Source: PFL25 sp046260155 (lineage in GTDB: Bacteria > Chloroflexota > Anaerolineae > Anaerolineales > UBA4823). From it: 64,000 nucleotides of DNA. A program made the position numbers and the translations under genes. The stretch spans positions 1 through 64,000 of the forward strand of contig JBJYXV010000045.1 of assembly GCA_046260155.1 (NCBI GenBank), written 5' to 3'. Positions 61,837 to 64,000 of this stretch are shown piece after piece. A model generated the notes under the pieces. The model saw nothing but the letters and a program-made list of their open reading frames with translations. It had not been told where the DNA came from and did not search any database. Position 1 is the first letter of the stretch; every line of letters begins with the position of its first letter.

Positions 61837-63411
61837 TTATTCTTCCCACCATAAATCGCGTGATTGCCTTGAATCACGCAGCAAATCCTCCCCCGAACGG
61901 AAAATAAATGCTGCTCCTGGAGAAAGAGGGCTGGCCAGTACAATTTCACCCTCCCGGACCAAGCTGCCATCAAAAGGCCTGTAACCGGATTGGGCTACCC
62001 ATCCATCCATCGTGAAGGGTATGGGACCCGCAGCAGCTATCCATTCTCCATTGTATTTCCTGGCGATATGGACATGCGTTCCATCCGCCGGCCCACCTTC
62101 GCAGGAAGGGTGTCCAATTGGATCTCCCTGCTGGACGATGGTGCCCACCGGTGCCTGCTGGAAATCCGCCAGGTGCATGTAGAGCAATGCCCAACCCGTG
62201 CCTTCGAAACCATCCCCGTCAAGATCCAGGACCAGGGCATTATTCTCCGAGCGCACCACCAAACCATCGGCTGCCGCGAGGACCCAGGCATTGGACGGTT
62301 CACAACCAAATCGGTCACTGGCTGGGGCAAAATCAAGCGCAGCGAGTGCACCTTCCGTTTCCCAGGCTGGGTGTGGCCCGCTGGTGAAGCTCCATTCATG
62401 GTCCAGTTCAAATGGCAGGATCATATCTGGTTGGGACAACCCGGGCGAAAATATCTCCTGGCTCAAATTCTCGGCTGCCCAGGCCTCGCTAAACAAATCC
62501 CTGTGCAGCCTTATAAATCCATTTTCAGGATCCATCGCCTGGTACCAACCCTCCCGGTTTGTTAGCTGTGAAAAGAGGTAAGCCAGCGCTGCACTCCCCG
62601 CATTCCAGTCAGGTGGCAGCTCGATCAGTGAGCCATCTGCCAGCAGTAAATTGTGCAGCAAACCCTGCCGCCATCCGTAATAACCCAAGGAAAGCTGGTT
62701 GACCGTCCAACCCAACTGGCGGTAGAGCCCCCTGCGCTGTGGGTCGAGAACACCCATCAAGTAATTTTCATCGCTGCTTTCTTCAAGAGTGCCTGTCAAA
62801 CAGCCACACTGGTATTCCAAAAGAGCGAGCAGCAAGCGCGGGTGAATCGAATTTTCTACTGCTGCTCGCTCAATGATCTCCGCAGCATCGGTCAATCCTG
62901 TGCTGCGCATGTATTCCTGGTGGCTGCTCAGGAACCCGCCCAATGCGTTGACGCTTTCCCGGGTGTCAAAATGATAGGCACTGGGCGAATAAACCACTTC
63001 AGAGTCAGGCAGCAGCCTGGTGGTTGTTTGAGATTCGAACCCCGGTCTCTGGATCACCAGGATTTGGCCTGGATCGAGCAGCTGGTCAGTTGGCACAGGT
63101 TGATTGGTGTTTATTTCGCTGGTTCGAACCTGAAAACGGGCTGCAATGACCTCCAGGGTGTCCCCTGATTGCGTCTGGTATTCCCAGGCATCCGTTTGAG
63201 ATTCAACACGGTACCCTGGATTTCCCGGTACCTGATCTTCATTGTGAAGTATGGATTCAAAGGAGGATTCTTGATCAATCGCCTGGACAGCCTGGGTGTG
63301 GAATCCGAGCGTAAAGACCAAAATTAATGTGGGCAAAATACCTCGCCCGATCTGCTCAACTGCACGCGGCAGGCGATTATGGAGCAAATTTCTCCTTGGA
63401 TTTTGAAACAT
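61837..63411 (-). CDS. LysM-containing protein with LasA-like M23 peptidase domain (copy 2)
   Basis: Same design as copy 1: a LysM part (YQTQSGDTLEVIAARFQ), the helical domain with IHPRLLLALLEYQCGCL, then the peptidase with GPHPAWE, LAALDFAPAS and GTHVHIARKYNGEW. The signal peptide ends without a lipobox (after HTQAVQA), so this copy may be secreted free. I start at the ATG 63411, four bases after the stop of copy 3; the longer frame runs into copy 3 and is off-frame. Metal ligands are all kept. Confidence 0.87.
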   Translation of the reverse strand: MFQNPRRNLLHNRLPRAVEQIGRGILPTLILVFTLGFHTQAVQAIDQESSFESILHNEDQVPGNPGYRVESQTDAWEYQTQSGDTLEVIAARFQVRTSEINTNQPVPTDQLLDPGQILVIQRPGFESQTTTRLLPDSEVVYSPSAYHFDTRESVNALGGFLSSHQEYMRSTGLTDAAEIIERAAVENSIHPRLLLALLEYQCGCLTGTLEESSDENYLMGVLDPQRRGLYRQLGWTVNQLSLGYYGWRQGLLHNLLLADGSLIELPPDWNAGSAALAYLFSQLTNREGWYQAMDPENGFIRLHRDLFSEAWAAENLSQEIFSPGLSQPDMILPFELDHEWSFTSGPHPAWETEGALAALDFAPASDRFGCEPSNAWVLAAADGLVVRSENNALVLDLDGDGFEGTGWALLYMHLADFQQAPVGTIVQQGDPIGHPSCEGGPADGTHVHIARKYNGEWIAAAGPIPFTMDGWVAQSGYRPFDGSLVREGEIVLASPLSPGAAFIFRSGEDLLRDSRQSRDLWWEE

Positions 63412-63415
63412 CACC

Positions 63416-64000
63416 TTACGGATCTGTGCTCCTGCGAATAATCTGGGATTCAAATGGGCTGAGCGGGTTCGCAGGAATGGATTGATTCCCACGGGTCATT
63501 GTGCCATCATAAGCTTTCTCCCCTGCATGTACAGTCCAACCGCTCATCACGAATGGTAGTGGGCCATCCGCTACGATCCATTCGCCGTTATACTTGCGTG
63601 CCATGTGCAGGTGTGTACCCGTCGAAAATCCACCCTCGCAGGAGGGGTGACCGATAAAATCCCCTCTTTCCACCCAGGTCCCGGGAGCTACTCTCCCCCG
63701 GTCTGCAATATGCAGGTAAATTAACACCCATCCAGTTTGCTCTCGTCCATCGCCATCCAGATCAATGGATACAACACCGTTTTCCGAACGCACCACCAGT
63801 CCCGATGCGGCAGCCACGGTATACACATCCGTGTCGAAGCAGCCAGGGACGAGGCTTCCAGGGGCGAAATCCACCGCAGCCCAGGCACCGTCACGCTCCC
63901 AGGCGCCGTGGGGACCTCCAGAATAGCTCCAAATCTGGTTGAGCATGAAGGGTAAAATCAAGCGTGGTTGCTCCAGGTCAGGCGGGTAGAGCGGTTCAAC
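63416..64000 (-). CDS. LasA-like M23 peptidase (copy 3), N-terminal part outside the window
   Basis: The frame is open to the right edge, so only the last 194 codons are seen. The region before the peptidase (PRLILPFMLNQIWSYSG) aligns with copies 1 and 2. GPHGAWERDG, WAAVDFAPGS and GTHLHMARKYNGEW keep the His, Asp and HxH ligands. It is the first of three tandem paralogues in transcription order. Confidence 0.85.
   Translation of the reverse strand, partial: VEPLYPPDLEQPRLILPFMLNQIWSYSGGPHGAWERDGAWAAVDFAPGSLVPGCFDTDVYTVAAASGLVVRSENGVVSIDLDGDGREQTGWVLIYLHIADRGRVAPGTWVERGDFIGHPSCEGGFSTGTHLHMARKYNGEWIVADGPLPFVMSGWTVHAGEKAYDGTMTRGNQSIPANPLSPFESQIIRRSTDP

Noticed and set aside
62653..63168. 171-codon frame antisense to the second peptidase
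   Set aside because: Mirror of the peptidase coding sequence without start signal or recognisable domain.

Overview
The window looks like a chromosomal segment of a Chloroflexota bacterium, most likely an Anaerolineae-type lineage. This is inferred from the mix of gene families rather than from any marker search: lipoproteins with Thr/Pro-rich linkers, Ser/Thr kinases fused to TolB-like or PQQ-like propellers, a DUF2089/DUF4097 gene set, a PhaR/phasin pair without phaC nearby, LysM plus LasA-like M23 peptidases, and the order rpmB - asp23 - fakA - fakB - recG - coaD. I see no rRNA, tRNA, CRISPR array, transposase or phage gene. The DNA is ordinary dense chromosome on both strands.

Layout. 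1-7.7 kb: a lipoprotein cut by the left edge, then a leftward block (folD, a lipoprotein, a Ser/Thr kinase with PD40 propeller, gyrB, a membrane protein). 7.9-13.9 kb: a complete liv operon (livK-H-M-G-F) with its own promoter, an internal hairpin after livK and a terminator after livF. 14-21.3 kb: rightward metabolic genes (ornithine cyclodeaminase family, FAD amine/amino-acid oxidoreductase, CinA-like protein, amidohydrolase fused to a CYTH-like domain, inositol monophosphatase family, aldo/keto reductase), then purB leftward. 23-27.7 kb: signalling block (kinase-like PQQ protein that has lost catalytic residues, PP2C phosphatase, small protein, OmpR- and NarL-type response regulators without a histidine kinase). 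27.7-30.7 kb leftward: DUF971, SH3-like, Ca2+/H+ exchanger, lipid kinase. 30.8-39.2 kb: another Ser/Thr kinase, rpmB (leftward), Asp23, FakA, FakB, RecG, CoaD and a coiled-coil protein. 39.3-46.2 kb: Cys-rich ferredoxin, small proteins, methyltransferase, cyclophilin, SDR, and a regulator/ABC transporter operon. 46.6-49.6 kb: phasin, ABC1 kinase and a PhaR-phasin-like fusion. 49.7-52.6 kb: an ECF sigma/zinc anti-sigma pair followed by zinc-ribbon, tandem thioredoxin-fold, TlpA-like and OsmC genes. 53-55.2 kb: membrane protein and MFS exporter. 55.4-60.2 kb leftward: an envelope-stress-like operon (small protein, DUF2089 regulator, DUF4097 protein, two short SHOCT-like proteins, second DUF4097 protein). 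60.2-64 kb leftward: three tandem LysM/M23 peptidase genes, the last cut by the right edge.

The most unusual system is the 55.4-60.2 kb operon. Five consecutive proteins carry the same short two-helix module, at the N-terminus in two and the C-terminus in three, and the operon is preceded by a perfect-hexamer promoter with two related palindromes 21 bp apart just upstream of the -35. Other good leads are the RsrA-spaced anti-sigma factor in a thiol-redox operon, the PhaR-phasin fusion with a palindrome over the phasin start site, the amidohydrolase-CYTH fusion, a CinA protein lacking its amidase serine, and a predicted pseudokinase next to a PP2C phosphatase. Several genes appear to be leaderless, with a -10 box six to seven bases before the ATG. 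All function calls are from reading motifs by eye; no database search was run.
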